NCBI RefSeq assembly: GCF_037976825.1
Contig: NZ_CP150269.1
Span: 6,861,501-6,925,500 of the forward strand
DNA: 64,000 nucleotides
Reading direction: 5' to 3'
Source: Paenibacillus sp. FSL K6-1330
GTDB taxonomy: Bacteria > Bacillota > Bacilli > Paenibacillales > Paenibacillaceae
The notes under the pieces: generated by a model
What the model was told of the DNA's origin: nothing
The model's database searches: none
What the model saw: the letters and a program-made list of their open reading frames with translations, nothing else
Program-made: the position numbers and the translations under genes
Shown: positions 19,097-26,868 of the stretch, piece after piece
Numbering within the stretch: position 1 is the first letter of the stretch
Layout of the letters: every line of letters begins with the position of its first letter

Positions 19097-19151
19097 AATT
19101 TACGATGGAGGGCAACAGTCCTCTTGGGCCTTGCAGCAACCATCGTAAATT
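19097..19151. repeat. Long-loop inverted repeat between pgcA and the DUF5693 gene
   Basis: AATTTACGATGG (19097-19108) and CCATCGTAAATT (19140-19151) are perfect 12-bp complements separated by 31 bases. No T run follows on either strand, so it is not a simple terminator. Confidence 0.6.
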
Positions 19152-19187
19152 CCCCTCGTTCTCTTCTCTCATTAAATGTATCTATGT

Positions 19188-20906
19188 TTAAGCGTCTACC
19201 CGGGCCATGACTTGATCCGAGAGCGATTGAATTTTGCGCTTCGCATCGGCGAGGGATTCGCCGCGCACGGCAAAATACACTTTGATCTTCGGCTCGGTAC
19301 CGGAAGGTCTCAGGCAGAACCAAGATCCGTCTTCAAGCAAATACTTCAACACATTTTCCTTTGGCAATCCGCCCAGGCCTTCCGCATAATCAAGCACCTG
19401 CTTAACCGACACGTCTCCGACTTCCCCAGGTGGATTGTCGCGCCAATCAGACATCTTCGCTTGAATCTGGGCGACGCCATCCTTACCCTTGAGCGTCCGG
19501 GATTCCAGTGTCTCGAGGAAATAACCGAATTGCTCATACAGCTCCTGCAGCACATCGTACAAGGTCTTGCCTTGTGCTTTATAATAGGCGGCTGCTTCGC
19601 ATATCAGCATCGAGGCCAATACCGCATCCTTGTCGCGGGCATACTTTCCAGCCAAATAGCCGTAACTCTCCTCATAACCAAACAGATACGTATGACTGCC
19701 AGACTCCTCGAACTGGGTCATTTTCTCACCAATGTATTTGAAGCCCGTCAATGTATTCAAGACGGTGGCACCATAATGCTCGGCAATCGCCGCTCCCATC
19801 TCACTCGTTACGATCGTCTTGATAACCGCACCATTATTAGGCAGCTTACCCGCTTCCTTCAATTGACCCAGCAAATAGTGGATCATAATTGCGCCGGATT
19901 GATTGCCTGTCAGCACGACGTATTCGCCCTGGCTATTCTTCACGACAGCCCCCATGCGATCCGCATCCGGATCCGTCCCGATCAAAATGTCAGCTCCGAC
20001 TTCCTCACCAAGCTTCATCGCCAGTGTGAAAGCTTCCCGCTCCTCAGGATTTGGAGATTTAACGGTGGAGAAGTTTCCATCCGGCTCGGCTTGCTCCGGA
20101 ACAACATGAATATGCTTAAAGCCGATGCTTTTAAGCACACGCTCTACGGGTGCTTGCCCTGTTCCATGGAGCGGCGTAAATACGATTTTGAAATCCTCGC
20201 CAAGCTTGGATGCGATAAGTTCCCGATTCACGCTGACATTCGTCACCGTATCCACAAAAGCCTGGTCCTCCGCTTCGCCCAGCCAAACCAGCAGACCTTG
20301 AGCCTCTGCATCAGCCTGAGACAGCCTCTTGACCGCGGAGAAGGAATCGACCTCCTGTATCCGGGCAATCACGTTCTCTGCTTCGTGCGGTACCAACTGG
20401 CCGCCTTCACGGTTGTACACCTTATAACCATTGTATTCCGGCGGATTATGGCTTGCCGTGATAACAATCCCTCCGGTAGCACCCAAGTGACGCACGCTGA
20501 ATGACAATTGCGGCGTTGAACGCAAGGAAGGATACAGCTTCGCTACAATCCCGTTTCCGGCCAGAACCAAAGCAGCCTCTAACGCGAATTCCGGTGAGAA
20601 ATGCCGGGAATCATGGGCAATGACAACAGAAGGCTTTCCCTCCGCTGTGCCATGAGCCTCCAAAATATATTGGGCAAAGCCTTGTGTTGCGCGACCTACC
20701 GTATATTTATTAATCCGGTTGCTGCCTGCACCAATGACGCCGCGCAGACCACCCGTTCCAAATTCCAGATCACGATAAAACCGTTCCTCCAGCTCTTTGG
20801 TATCGTGCTCGAGTGAACGCAGTTCCTGTTTCGTCTCCTCATCTACATAAGGATCATTCAGCCAACGTTGCAGCGTATCGATTGTTCTCTGACTCATCTC
20901 TGACAT
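19188..20906 (-). CDS. pgcA: Phospho-sugar mutase (alpha-phosphoglucomutase type)
   Basis: 572 residues. Interconverts hexose-1- and hexose-6-phosphates, feeding UDP-glucose and wall-polymer precursors. Catalytic phosphoserine loop GGIVITASHNPPEYNG (Ser about 152), metal-binding loop GTDPDADRMGAV, sugar-binding FGYEESYGYL and the phosphate-binding FCLRPSGTEPKIKVYF near the C-terminus. Length fits the PgcA/ManB-type large mutases. The start is ATG 20906 (MSEMSQRT), with GGGAG ten bases upstream; an upstream in-frame start at 20933 would add nine residues. It precedes the cell-surface operon, so it could be co-transcribed with it. Confidence 0.93.
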   Translation of the reverse strand: MSEMSQRTIDTLQRWLNDPYVDEETKQELRSLEHDTKELEERFYRDLEFGTGGLRGVIGAGSNRINKYTVGRATQGFAQYILEAHGTAEGKPSVVIAHDSRHFSPEFALEAALVLAGNGIVAKLYPSLRSTPQLSFSVRHLGATGGIVITASHNPPEYNGYKVYNREGGQLVPHEAENVIARIQEVDSFSAVKRLSQADAEAQGLLVWLGEAEDQAFVDTVTNVSVNRELIASKLGEDFKIVFTPLHGTGQAPVERVLKSIGFKHIHVVPEQAEPDGNFSTVKSPNPEEREAFTLAMKLGEEVGADILIGTDPDADRMGAVVKNSQGEYVVLTGNQSGAIMIHYLLGQLKEAGKLPNNGAVIKTIVTSEMGAAIAEHYGATVLNTLTGFKYIGEKMTQFEESGSHTYLFGYEESYGYLAGKYARDKDAVLASMLICEAAAYYKAQGKTLYDVLQELYEQFGYFLETLESRTLKGKDGVAQIQAKMSDWRDNPPGEVGDVSVKQVLDYAEGLGGLPKENVLKYLLEDGSWFCLRPSGTEPKIKVYFAVRGESLADAKRKIQSLSDQVMARVDA

Positions 20907-20951
20907 GAAAAAAAGTCTCCCTTCCTCATCCAAACAAGAATAGTCTGAAAA

Positions 20952-21383
20952 TTACTCCTTATCCGCGAGAGCAAACATAATCTCTCCCTCGGCAACTACA
21001 CGTCCATCCACCGTCGCGGTTGCTTTCCCTTTACCAATCATGCCCTTCAAGCGAGTGATCTCGACTTCCAGCCGCAGCGTATCTCCCGGTACTACTTGCC
21101 CACGGAAACGGAAACCGTCAATGCCCGCCAAGAAGCCAAGCTTTCCCCGGTTGCTCTCTACATTGAGAATCGCGACAGCGCCGACTTGCGCCAAAGCTTC
21201 TACAATCAGGACTCCCGGCATAACCGCATATTCAGGGAAATGCCCGACAAAAAAAGGTTCATTGATCGTCACATTCTTAATGCCAACCGCTCGTTTGCCG
21301 TCCTCAATCTCCACAATCTTATCGACCAGCAAAAATGGGGGGCGATGGGGAATAATTTCTTGAATCTGTTTGATGTTTAACAT
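20952..21383 (-). CDS. fabZ: (3R)-hydroxyacyl-ACP dehydratase FabZ
   Basis: 143 residues. Dehydrates 3-hydroxyacyl-ACP in fatty acid elongation. Hot-dog fold with catalytic His48 ([13 protein letters not shown]) and Glu62 ([10 protein letters not shown]); N-terminal [13 protein letters not shown] is typical. The ATG at 21383 has AAGGAGG eleven bases upstream; a 31-codon in-frame extension upstream is unlike the family. As in Bacillus (ywpB), it follows the flhO-flhP genes, but here a terminator separates them, so fabZ probably has its own promoter in the 430-bp region upstream. I found no FapR-type operator. Confidence 0.96.
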   Translation of the reverse strand: MLNIKQIQEIIPHRPPFLLVDKIVEIEDGKRAVGIKNVTINEPFFVGHFPEYAVMPGVLIVEALAQVGAVAILNVESNRGKLGFLAGIDGFRFRGQVVPGDTLRLEVEITRLKGMIGKGKATATVDGRVVAEGEIMFALADKE

Positions 21384-21814
21384 AGTATTAAAATCCTCCT
21401 TATGTACGTACCCGCCAAGCATAGCGTTTGAAAAGGGGTGTTCGTTCCATTTGCTGCCGCTGTGCCGCTTTCTCAAGCCGCGGGAGGTATTATTTGCGGT
21501 TGTATCATGCTTTCTCTTGAGGTTTTCTTAACGAATTTCAGATCATATGCATAAAAAGAAGGATCTGCGGAAAAAATGATGGATATCCTTCACCGCTGCA
21601 GAAGTGAAGGTTTTAGATAAGGGGCTTTCTCCAATCGGACACTTGTGTACGAGGAGAGGGCCCTTTTATAAGTTTTTTGGGGTCCCCGCAAAGTATTTGG
21701 AATAAGCATCGCAGCATAGGCTCTACTTTGTGGGGTTATTTTATATACATCCGTCCATTGTCATGAAATGACAAAGTTAATACGCAAGTCCCACCCCATT
21801 ATACCGTTTAACCC
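21384..21814. other. Structured intergenic region upstream of fabZ
   Basis: No gene seen. On the plus strand two terminator-shaped hairpins follow one another: CCTTCAC / GTGAAGG with a 10-base loop and then TTTT (21587-21614), and a larger imperfect stem pairing AAGGGGCTTTCTCC with GGAGAGGGCCCTT (about 21618-21664) followed by TTTT and TTTTTT. No plus-strand ORF precedes them. On the minus strand this is the fabZ promoter/leader. Confidence 0.45.
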
Positions 21815-21845
21815 CAAAAAAAGAAAACTCCCTTAAAGGGAGTTT
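21815..21845 (-). terminator. Terminator after the EpuA-like gene
   Basis: Perfect stem AAACTCCCTT / AAGGGAGTTT followed on the minus strand by TTCTTTTTTT. It closes the mbl/flhO/flhP side of the region. Confidence 0.9.
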
Positions 21846-21886
21846 GGCATCTAATCTCAAGACATGGTGTTCACCCTGACCTCTCG

Positions 21887-22087
21887 TCACGGTGCGAAAA
21901 TCAAATCAAAAACATGCTTCCATGTGCCCCATTCAAACACTTCACTGAGCTCCTGATCGCCGAGGACAACATATCCGAAGACCATGCCTCCGAATAATGC
22001 CAATACGAGCAATACAGGAATCATGATACGGACAGCGATTTTCCATCCGGATGTCTTGGAACGTTTATTGGCTTTTGCTTCACTCAT
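21887..22087 (-). CDS. EpuA-like small membrane protein (annotated as RNA polymerase subunit beta)
   Basis: 66 residues. A basic cytoplasmic N-terminus (KANKRSKTSGWK), a single membrane helix (IAVRIMIPVLLVLALFGGMVFGYVVLG) and a short outer tail with WGTWKHVFDLIFAP. This matches the EpuA family, often mislabelled DNA-directed RNA polymerase subunit beta; its function is unclear. The ATG at 22087 has AGGTGG six bases upstream; a GTG at 22096 directly abuts the flhP stop. Translationally close to flhP, so part of the same operon. Confidence 0.8.
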   Translation of the reverse strand: MSEAKANKRSKTSGWKIAVRIMIPVLLVLALFGGMVFGYVVLGDQELSEVFEWGTWKHVFDLIFAP

Positions 22088-22096
22088 GATGCCCAC

Positions 22097-22921
22097 CTAC
22101 CCTCGCATTGTGTTGGCAAGGTTCATCATGGTATCGCTTGAACTAAGCGCACGTGCTGTCAGCTGGTAGGCCCGCTGAACTTCCATCATCTTGGTCATCT
22201 CGTCGGTCAAATTGACATTCGATTGTTCCATAAATCCGGACAGTACCTTCGATTTAAGAGGCTCGCCTGGAGCCGCCGGTGTCAAATCGAACACATCGCC
22301 TTCCGCCAAACCGTTTCCTACGACAAACAGGTTATCGCCGACAGCGACCAAACCTTCCGGACGCTCAAGCTCGACCAGCTTCAAGGTTGCATAAGGAGCC
22401 GTACGACCTGTGGGGGTCTCCACGATAATCTGCCCTTTCTCGTTAATGGCAACTTTCCCTTTGGCCGGAAGCGAGATTGGCTTATTGTTCACGTCAAGTA
22501 CAGGATAGCCTTGTGAATTGACCAGCAGCAGGTTGTTAGGGTTACGGGCATCCGGAGATACATGGAATCCGCCTTCGCGGGTATATCCAATCTCGCCATC
22601 TCCCTGAACGGCAAACATGGCTTGTCCATCAATCATCAGATCAAACGGACTTCCGGTTTCCTTCATGGCTCCCTGCTCCATGTTCTGCACAACGGAAGAT
22701 AGTCTCATGCCATACCCGAGTGTATAGCCAAGCGGTGTCGCACGGCCTGTCCGGTCGAAATCCTTGTGATGCCGCTGAACCTGTGTCAGCACATCTTCAA
22801 AGGAAGCCTCCTTTTTTTTATAACCAGCCGTATTGACGTTTGCTATATTGTCCGCAATGACATCCAACCGCTGCTGAAGGGCATTCATCGACACCATGGC
22901 GCTAATCATCGAGTTGTTCAT
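22097..22921 (-). CDS. flhP: Flagellar hook-basal body protein FlhP (FlgG-like)
   Basis: 274 residues. Rod/hook-type axial protein of the flagellum, exported by the flagellar type III apparatus. N-terminal signature ALQQRLDVIADNIANVNTAGYKKK and C-terminal helix MMEVQRAYQLTARALSSSD typical of FlgE/F/G proteins; central D1-like domain contains FAVQGDGEIGYTREGGF. GGGAGG lies six bases before the ATG at 22921. It follows flhO, as in Bacillus subtilis, with 65 bases between. Confidence 0.93.
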   Translation of the reverse strand: MNNSMISAMVSMNALQQRLDVIADNIANVNTAGYKKKEASFEDVLTQVQRHHKDFDRTGRATPLGYTLGYGMRLSSVVQNMEQGAMKETGSPFDLMIDGQAMFAVQGDGEIGYTREGGFHVSPDARNPNNLLLVNSQGYPVLDVNNKPISLPAKGKVAINEKGQIIVETPTGRTAPYATLKLVELERPEGLVAVGDNLFVVGNGLAEGDVFDLTPAAPGEPLKSKVLSGFMEQSNVNLTDEMTKMMEVQRAYQLTARALSSSDTMMNLANTMRG

Positions 22922-22986
22922 CACTTACCTCCCGTGGGCTCACATTTTCATACAGCAGCGTGCTGCCTGCTTACTTACAGACAAGC

Positions 22987-23868
22987 TTAGACTCGGCCGA
23001 TCTCATTGACCGCCTTCTCCAGCGTTCTGTCGTAATACTGAACAATTTTTTGGTTCGTTTCATACGCGCGCAGCGCAGCTGTCAATTCTACCATCGATTG
23101 CGTTGGGTCCACGTTGGACCCCTCAATAAATCCCTGACGGATGACTCCGTTATCACCGCGTGCCATAAAACGCACTTCCCCGTCCGGATCGGCCATACGG
23201 AACACGCCGTGACCTTCACGAATCAGTCCATGAGGCTCGCTCACGATGCTGACTCCGAGAATGATGCCTGTCCCATTGCCTTCTGCGTCCATGATTTCTC
23301 CTTGCTCATTCACTGTAAAGTTACTCGCCGAGCCTGTCAATACAATCGGTCTGTTATTGTTATCCAGAACCTGATAGCCACCATCGCTCAAGAGGCTGCC
23401 ATTCGGGCTAACCCGGAAGCTGCCGTTACGGGTGTAACGGATATCTCCGCTCTCATTCTGAACAGTGAAAAAACCTTCCGGCCGGTAAATCACCTCGCCG
23501 TTCTCATCCACGTATCTGCCGGAAGCATCAAACGGATAAGCTTGGCCTGTTGCCGGATTCTGTACCGTAAAAGAGGACACCAGCGCAAAGTCTGTTGTCT
23601 TGCCCGTTTCCCGGAGCGCGCCTTCGGTATAAAGCGATATGCTCTCCTCAGCGTAAACACCAGTGTTGAACTTGCCCAGCTTCCGTCCCGCATTCGCCGA
23701 ATCATTGCCGCCGATCATGGAGACAAGCACTTCGGGGAATGAACGCTGTACGCTGTTCGTTGCCTTGTAGCCTGTCGTGTTGACGTTGGCAATGTTCTGC
23801 GTCACCGTATTATGTCGCTGCTCCTGGGTCATCATCCCCGAAGCTGCTGTATATAGACCTCTTAACAA
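22987..23868 (-). CDS. flhO: Flagellar hook-basal body protein FlhO (FlgF/FlgG-like)
   Basis: About 293 residues. Same family as FlhP: N-terminal RHNTVTQNIANVNTTGYKAT, central FFTVQNESGDIRYTRNGSF, C-terminal VELTAALRAYETNQKIVQYYDRTLEKA. Start choice is uncertain: a GTG at 23877 has its AAGGGA site too close, whereas a TTG at 23868 gives the family-like N-terminus MLRGLYTAASGM with an 11-base spacing. The gene lies between mbl and flhP, as in Bacillus, and the two hook proteins are probably co-transcribed. Confidence 0.92.
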   Translation of the reverse strand: MLRGLYTAASGMMTQEQRHNTVTQNIANVNTTGYKATNSVQRSFPEVLVSMIGGNDSANAGRKLGKFNTGVYAEESISLYTEGALRETGKTTDFALVSSFTVQNPATGQAYPFDASGRYVDENGEVIYRPEGFFTVQNESGDIRYTRNGSFRVSPNGSLLSDGGYQVLDNNNRPIVLTGSASNFTVNEQGEIMDAEGNGTGIILGVSIVSEPHGLIREGHGVFRMADPDGEVRFMARGDNGVIRQGFIEGSNVDPTQSMVELTAALRAYETNQKIVQYYDRTLEKAVNEIGRV

Positions 23869-24138
23869 TGAAGGCACTTCCCTTCCAAAATAGATCCGTG
23901 AATGGCCGCTTCGCTGACGGATTGTATTTCCAATCGCTGTTGTTTTCGGATTTCTCGTTAGAACTTCTCAAAATGTTGAAATCCGAAATCAAAGGCGACC
24001 ACTCCGTTTTTCCAATACAATTCCGTCCTCTTCGCTGCTGCTGCGCATGACCATTGTATACTGCAGACTTATGTAGCTGCATCGTATGGATACAGATTTA
24101 AAATCAAATATCACGTTCCTATCATCTATATCGGAAGG

Positions 24139-25140
24139 TTAGAACTTTTTCTTTACGACCTTGTCCAAATTATCCAGCATAATTCCCGTTCCCTTAACCA
24201 CACAGTGCATCGGATCCTCCGCAACAAGCACCGGCACCCGCAGTTCGTCGGTCAACAGCTCGTCCAAACCATGAAGCAGTGCGCCACCGCCGGTCAATAT
24301 GACGCCGCGATCGATAATGTCCGCCGACAGCTCCGGCGGCGTCCGCTCCAATACGGATTTGGCTGCGAGTACGATCGATGACACCGGATCCCACAGGGCT
24401 TCCTGCACTTCGGCTGAGGACACCGTTACGGTAAACGGAAGTCCCGATACCATATCGCGTCCGCGAATATCCATCTCAGCTTGTCTACCGCCTGGACGAA
24501 CTGTTCCGATCGCCATCTTCAAATCTTCTGCCGTCCGTTCCCCGATCAGTAATTTATATTTTTGCTTCACGTACTTTATAATCGCCTCGTCGAACTTGTC
24601 CCCTGCCATTTTAATCGAAGAAGCGGTGACGACATCGCCCATGGACAGGACGGCCACATCCGTGGTGCCGCCCCCGATGTCCACAACCATGTTACCGCTC
24701 GGTTGGAAAATATCCATCCCTGCGCCAATTGCCGCTGCCTTCGGTTCTTCTTCCAGGAACACATCCCTTGCGCCGCTGCGCTCAGCCGCTTCCCGGATCG
24801 CCTTCTGCTCTACCGAAGTAATGTTCGTCGGAGCACAGATGAGGATTCGGGGCCGGCTGTGCCAACTGCGCGCGCCCACGCGATCAATAAAGTACTTCAG
24901 CATTGCTTCCGTTATTTCGAAGTCGGCGATGACCCCGTCCCTCAGCGGGCGGATCGCAATAATGTTGCCGGGAGTGCGCCCGATCATGCGCCGTGCTTCC
25001 TCACCGACGGCAAGGACTCGTTTGGCGTCGGTCTCAATAGTGACAACGGAAGGTTCGTCTAACACTACCCCCTTCCCCTTTACGTGAATGAGCACGTTCG
25101 CCGTTCCGAGATCGATTCCAATATCCTTGCTCAACATCAT
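24139..25140 (-). CDS. mbl: MreB-like actin homologue Mbl
   Basis: 333 residues. Bacterial actin that organises lateral wall synthesis. ATP-binding motifs: IGIDLGTANVLIHVKGKG (phosphate 1), VVDIGGGTTDVAVLSMG (phosphate 2), and RGVILTGGGALLHGLDELL (adenosine). GKGVVLDEPSVV matches the Mbl/MreBH group. The downstream spoIIID-mbl-flhO-flhP order is that of Bacillus mbl rather than mreB. Two adjacent ATGs (25140, 25137) follow GGGGG; a 46-codon in-frame extension upstream has no family similarity. Confidence 0.95.
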   Translation of the reverse strand: MMLSKDIGIDLGTANVLIHVKGKGVVLDEPSVVTIETDAKRVLAVGEEARRMIGRTPGNIIAIRPLRDGVIADFEITEAMLKYFIDRVGARSWHSRPRILICAPTNITSVEQKAIREAAERSGARDVFLEEEPKAAAIGAGMDIFQPSGNMVVDIGGGTTDVAVLSMGDVVTASSIKMAGDKFDEAIIKYVKQKYKLLIGERTAEDLKMAIGTVRPGGRQAEMDIRGRDMVSGLPFTVTVSSAEVQEALWDPVSSIVLAAKSVLERTPPELSADIIDRGVILTGGGALLHGLDELLTDELRVPVLVAEDPMHCVVKGTGIMLDNLDKVVKKKF

Positions 25141-25333
25141 GAAAAGCCCCCAAAGTGTTATTTTATGGTAAAAGAGTCTGTTCTCTGTACCGAACCATCC
25201 TTCGACATAATCTAGCAAGCGATGATGATCTTCGGCAAAACAGGTCCCATATTTCGATCCTATACCAGCTTTTAACATATCATACTTTAGGGGAGGGATT
25301 CAACGCCAATCTAGCGACCAAAGCCCTAAAAAA

Positions 25334-25618
25334 TCAGGATTTCGCCGTGGCCACCGGTTCACGGTTGCTGCCGGTTTTTTTGTACTTGATCTTGGTAGCT
25401 TCTCCGCCTCTCAAATGGCGGATGGATTTGTGGTATTCGAGAATGTGCTTCACCTGATCCGCCAGGTCCGGGTTGATCTCCGGCAGACGTTCGGTTAAGT
25501 CCTTATGCACCGTGCTCTTCGACACGCCAAATTCTTTGGCTATAGTTCGAACCGTATGCCTCGTTTCCACGATACAGCGTCCGATCTTAATGGTCCGCTC
25601 TTTGATGTAATCGTGCAC
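25334..25618 (-). CDS. spoIIID: Stage III sporulation transcriptional regulator SpoIIID
   Basis: 94 residues. DNA-binding regulator of the mother cell that modulates sigma-E genes and helps sigK expression. Helix-turn-helix at about residues 22-42 (TVRTIAKEFGVSKSTVHKDLTERL), basic C-terminal tail (KIKYKKTGSNREP) that contributes minor-groove contacts. GTG start with a GGGAGG site. A sigma-E-like promoter lies upstream. Confidence 0.97.
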   Translation of the reverse strand: MHDYIKERTIKIGRCIVETRHTVRTIAKEFGVSKSTVHKDLTERLPEINPDLADQVKHILEYHKSIRHLRGGEATKIKYKKTGSNREPVATAKS

Positions 25619-25653
25619 GCTCCCGCCTCCCTACTGTGTGGATAGTTTGGTAC

Positions 25654-25681
25654 ATTATATGAGGGGCATGACGGGATATTC
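25654..25681 (-). promoter_or_regulatory. spoIIID: Sigma-E-like promoter of spoIIID
   Basis: Minus strand GAATATC (25675-25681), 13 bases, CATATAAT (25654-25661); the -10 matches the sigma-E consensus CATACAHT at seven of eight positions. It lies about 36 bases before the GTG start. Confidence 0.55.
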
Positions 25682-25808
25682 GCGGTTTCAAGGGCTGACA
25701 AGCTTACTTGGACTCATTTATTTTCTGGACATGCCCGTGACGGACAAGTCTAAAATGTCCACAAAACAAGGCGCAGCAAGGGTTGGACTTGCCGTCCAAA
25801 CCCGCAAC

Positions 25809-25838
25809 AAAAAAAAGACAGGATCACAAGATCCTGCC
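25809..25838 (-). terminator. Terminator of spoIIQ
   Basis: Stem GACAGGATC / GATCCTGCC with an ACAA loop, followed on the minus strand by TTTTTTTT. About 45 bases after the spoIIQ stop. Confidence 0.92.
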
Positions 25839-25881
25839 CTCTTCAAGTGCGCGGTGGGCGCATGGCTACAAAGAAATGAAA

Positions 25882-26622
25882 TTATTTTTGCGGAAGCACG
25901 CTCACAGGGTTGACCAGTTTCCCGCCCTCGTACACTTCGAAGTGCACATGGTTGCCGAGATCCTTCTCAAGCTCACTGCGTCCTGCAGTCGCGATGGAAT
26001 CGCCCTGCTTCACTTCAGCGCCTTCCTTCACTTTCACTTCGTTCAAGCTTTGGTACACGGTTTTCGTATCACCCGACGTAATCTCCACGACGTTGCCGTT
26101 AACTGGATGATTCTCAACCCGGGTCACTTTACCTGTCAGTGCGGCACGAACTTCAAACATCGTGTCATCTGCAGCGGCCAAGTCGATTCCCAGATTCGGC
26201 GTGAAGGTGTCATTGTATTGCACCATCGCCTCTTGATGCGTTTCTGGGTTCGTCTCATCAAAGTAAGGCTTGACGATGCTGACTGCCACGTCATCGGCTA
26301 CCGGCCAGATCATTGATTGCGCATTGGCCGTCACTTCTACAGCTTCTCCATCATTGCCTTCCGTTGCAGCAGGTTTCTCTGATCCTTGTACCGATCCCGA
26401 TACACTTGTTTCTTCCCCTTGTGGCTTCAGCGTTTTTTGGCTGGCGTCCTGGTAGACCCACACGAGGGTTAGTATAATTGCCGCTGCTGCTAAGTATGCT
26501 GCCGGGAACACCCACCGTTTGGATAATGCTTTCTTCCACGAAGATGACGGTACCGCCGAATCTCCTTGCACAGTTTTAGGAGTTTCTTCGTGGGGTTTAC
26601 TATTTTTGTTCTGTTCATTCAT
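25882..26622 (-). CDS. spoIIQ: Stage II sporulation protein SpoIIQ (degenerate LytM/M23 domain)
   Basis: 246 residues. Forespore membrane protein that pairs with SpoIIIAH across the intermembrane space during engulfment. Short cytoplasmic N-terminus, one membrane helix (VFPAAYLAAAAIILTLVWVY), a linker rich in S/E/G, and a C-terminal LytM domain: NLGIDLAAADDT, VVEITSGDTKTVYQSL, KQGDSIATAGRS, GNHVHFEVY. The first zinc-ligand histidine (HxGID) is Asn here, as expected for catalytically inactive SpoIIQ proteins, while HVHF is kept. ATG at 26622 follows GAGGTG by seven bases. A sigma-F-like promoter lies just upstream. Confidence 0.93.
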   Translation of the reverse strand: MNEQNKNSKPHEETPKTVQGDSAVPSSSWKKALSKRWVFPAAYLAAAAIILTLVWVYQDASQKTLKPQGEETSVSGSVQGSEKPAATEGNDGEAVEVTANAQSMIWPVADDVAVSIVKPYFDETNPETHQEAMVQYNDTFTPNLGIDLAAADDTMFEVRAALTGKVTRVENHPVNGNVVEITSGDTKTVYQSLNEVKVKEGAEVKQGDSIATAGRSELEKDLGNHVHFEVYEGGKLVNPVSVLPQK

Positions 26623-26642
26623 TTGCAATCACCTCAGTAACC

Positions 26643-26670
26643 ATTGTTACCGGGGTCAACTCTTTTATAC
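26643..26670 (-). promoter_or_regulatory. spoIIQ: Sigma-F-like promoter of spoIIQ
   Basis: Minus strand GTATA (26666-26670), 14 bases, GGTAACAAT (26643-26651). The -10 fits GGnnAnAnT at every defined position. It starts about 25 bases from a dispersed repeat copy (26695-26868). Confidence 0.6.
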
Positions 26671-26694
26671 GTTATCTCACTATTATTTTTTTGA

Positions 26695-26868
26695 GAGGTT
26701 GTTCCAAAAGTCGTCTTTTGATCACGGAGTGAATCAAGGGGCAACTCGGCATCGAATCTTGAATTCAGCCGGTCCTTCCAATGCTCACGTACCTAAAACG
26801 TACGCTCCGCTTCTCAGTCCCTAGCTTTATTCAACCTTCTCGGTGCTGAAAGACCGATTTTTTGAACT
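26695..26868. repeat. Dispersed 174-bp MITE-like repeat, copy 1
   Basis: Near-identical in length and about 88% similar by eye to 46705-46878. Ends are imperfect inverted repeats (GAGGTTGTTCCAAAAGTC versus GATTTTTTGAACTT). Contains no transposase. Its right end overlaps the last 13 codons and stop of spoIID. Confidence 0.8.
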
